Source of the DNA: Lachnospiraceae bacterium
GTDB lineage: Bacteria; Bacillota; Clostridia; Lachnospirales; Lachnospiraceae
DNA length: 5,389 nt
NCBI GenBank assembly: GCA_009774535.1
Contig: VSNY01000222.1
Coordinates: 1-5,389 of the forward strand
Direction of reading: 5' to 3'
Shown: positions 5,078 through 5,389 of the stretch, one piece after another
How the letters are laid out: every line of letters begins with the position of its first letter
Numbering within the stretch: position 1 is the stretch's first letter
The notes under the pieces: generated by a model
What the model was told of the DNA's origin: nothing
What the model saw: the letters and a program-made list of their open reading frames with translations, nothing else
Databases searched by the model: none
Position numbers and translations under genes: made by a program

Positions 5078-5331
5078 GTGAAGAATCATATTCAGGACAG
5101 AAAGAAAGAGCAACCTTCTACAAATGATAAAGCTGCCCTGATTGTGATTCTTCACGATTGTACTAAGACGCGGGACTATTTTCTGACAATTCTATTGGGG
5201 AATTGGTATTCTCTCGGATTCAATTTGGAGAATTGTCAGAAAATATATCGATACATTTGCCATAGTTGTAGTATATCACAAAGAGGTAACCTTGGCAAGC
5301 TGCCGCGCAAGCGGCCAGAGATTTCGCTTTT
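5078..5331 (+). ncRNA. Candidate structured small RNA or leader RNA (unrecognised)
   Basis: From the predicted start at 5078 the transcript would fold into hairpin 1, arms 5078-5100 and 5133-5155 (GTGAAGAATCA with TGATTCTTCAC, then TCAGG with CCTGA, then CAG with CTG; about 21 of 23 positions pair). Hairpin 2 has perfect 17-base arms at 5177-5193 and 5229-5245 around a 35-base loop. A smaller hairpin, GCCGC-GCAA-GCGGC (5302-5315), follows. An AAGCG/CGCTT stem (5309-5313/5325-5329) running into TTTT may be the terminator. The 92-codon frame with a GTG start at 5078 has no ribosome site and its protein is unremarkable, so I read this as RNA. It matches no class I can name. It may be a free-standing RNA, an attenuator or leader of a gene starting beyond the right edge, or a DNA element carrying inverted repeats. 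Confidence 0.45.
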
Positions 5332-5389
5332 AGTATTTATATTTATTCAATTATAGATTTTTAAAGAATAGGGATAAAAAGAAGAATGC
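5332..5389. other. AT-rich tail without recognisable feature
   Basis: No gene, promoter or repeat is supported here. An ATG at 5386 is too close to the edge to judge, and the purine stretch before it (AGGGATAAAAAGAAG) is a poorly spaced ribosome site. The end of the mobile element was not identified in the window. Confidence 0.5.

Noticed and set aside
5177..5245. Inverted repeats as ends of a miniature transposable element
   Set aside because: The arms are only 35 bases apart and no flanking target duplication was visible; a hairpin in a transcript is simpler.
5078..5331. Retron RNA, 6S RNA, T-box or group II intron end
   Set aside because: The long hairpins invite these ideas, but I found no reverse transcriptase in view, no single closing stem with a central bubble, no T-box sequence, and only the first three bases of a GUGCG intron start.
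5078..5356. 92-codon frame with GTG start on the + strand
   Set aside because: No ribosome site before the GTG, which lies at the predicted transcription start. The region is occupied by long inverted repeats, and the protein shows no recognisable motif.

Overview
This window looks like the interior of an integrative and mobilizable element from a low-to-moderate G+C gut Firmicute (class Clostridia, of the Lachnospiraceae/Ruminococcaceae kind). I infer that host from the protein families, strong Shine-Dalgarno sites and codon use; no housekeeping gene is present to confirm it. All recognised genes lie on the + strand.

Layout: (1) 2-940, the 3' part of a large serine recombinase (zinc-ribbon remainder, coiled coil, DUF4368-type C-terminus, basic tail); its catalytic domain is off the left edge. 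(2) 977-1927, a ParM/StbA-type actin-like ATPase. (3) 1942-2436, a small protein with a ribbon-helix-helix-like N-terminus, probably the ParR-like DNA adaptor. (4) 2437-3178, 742 bases with no believable gene but full of structure: a terminator-like hairpin, four similar small hairpins about 30 bases apart, a strong terminator (2666-2716), then about eleven consecutive hairpins (2741-3157). The last part contains TAAGTCG/CCCT (3102-3112), which resembles the RSF1010/R1162 nic site TAAGTGCG/CCCT, and ends in the Shine-Dalgarno site of the relaxase gene. (5) 3179-4876, a MobA/MobL (MOBQ-type HUH) relaxase. (6) 4877-5389, AT-rich non-coding DNA with a consensus-like promoter, a 15-codon possible peptide ORF, and a second promoter that would start transcription exactly at the foot of a long hairpin. 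That hairpin is followed by a perfect 17-bp inverted repeat; together they suggest a small structured RNA or a leader of a gene beyond the right edge.

How the parts work together (inference): the recombinase excises and integrates the element, the ParM/ParR pair may stabilise the circular form, and MobA nicks oriT so the element can be mobilized by a helper conjugation system. The hairpin cluster lies just 5' of the putative nick on the presumed transferred strand. That is where a single-strand origin would be useful; a large structured RNA is the main alternative. The two structured non-coding regions are the parts most worth following up. No CRISPR array, rRNA, tRNA, complete insertion sequence or resistance gene was seen.
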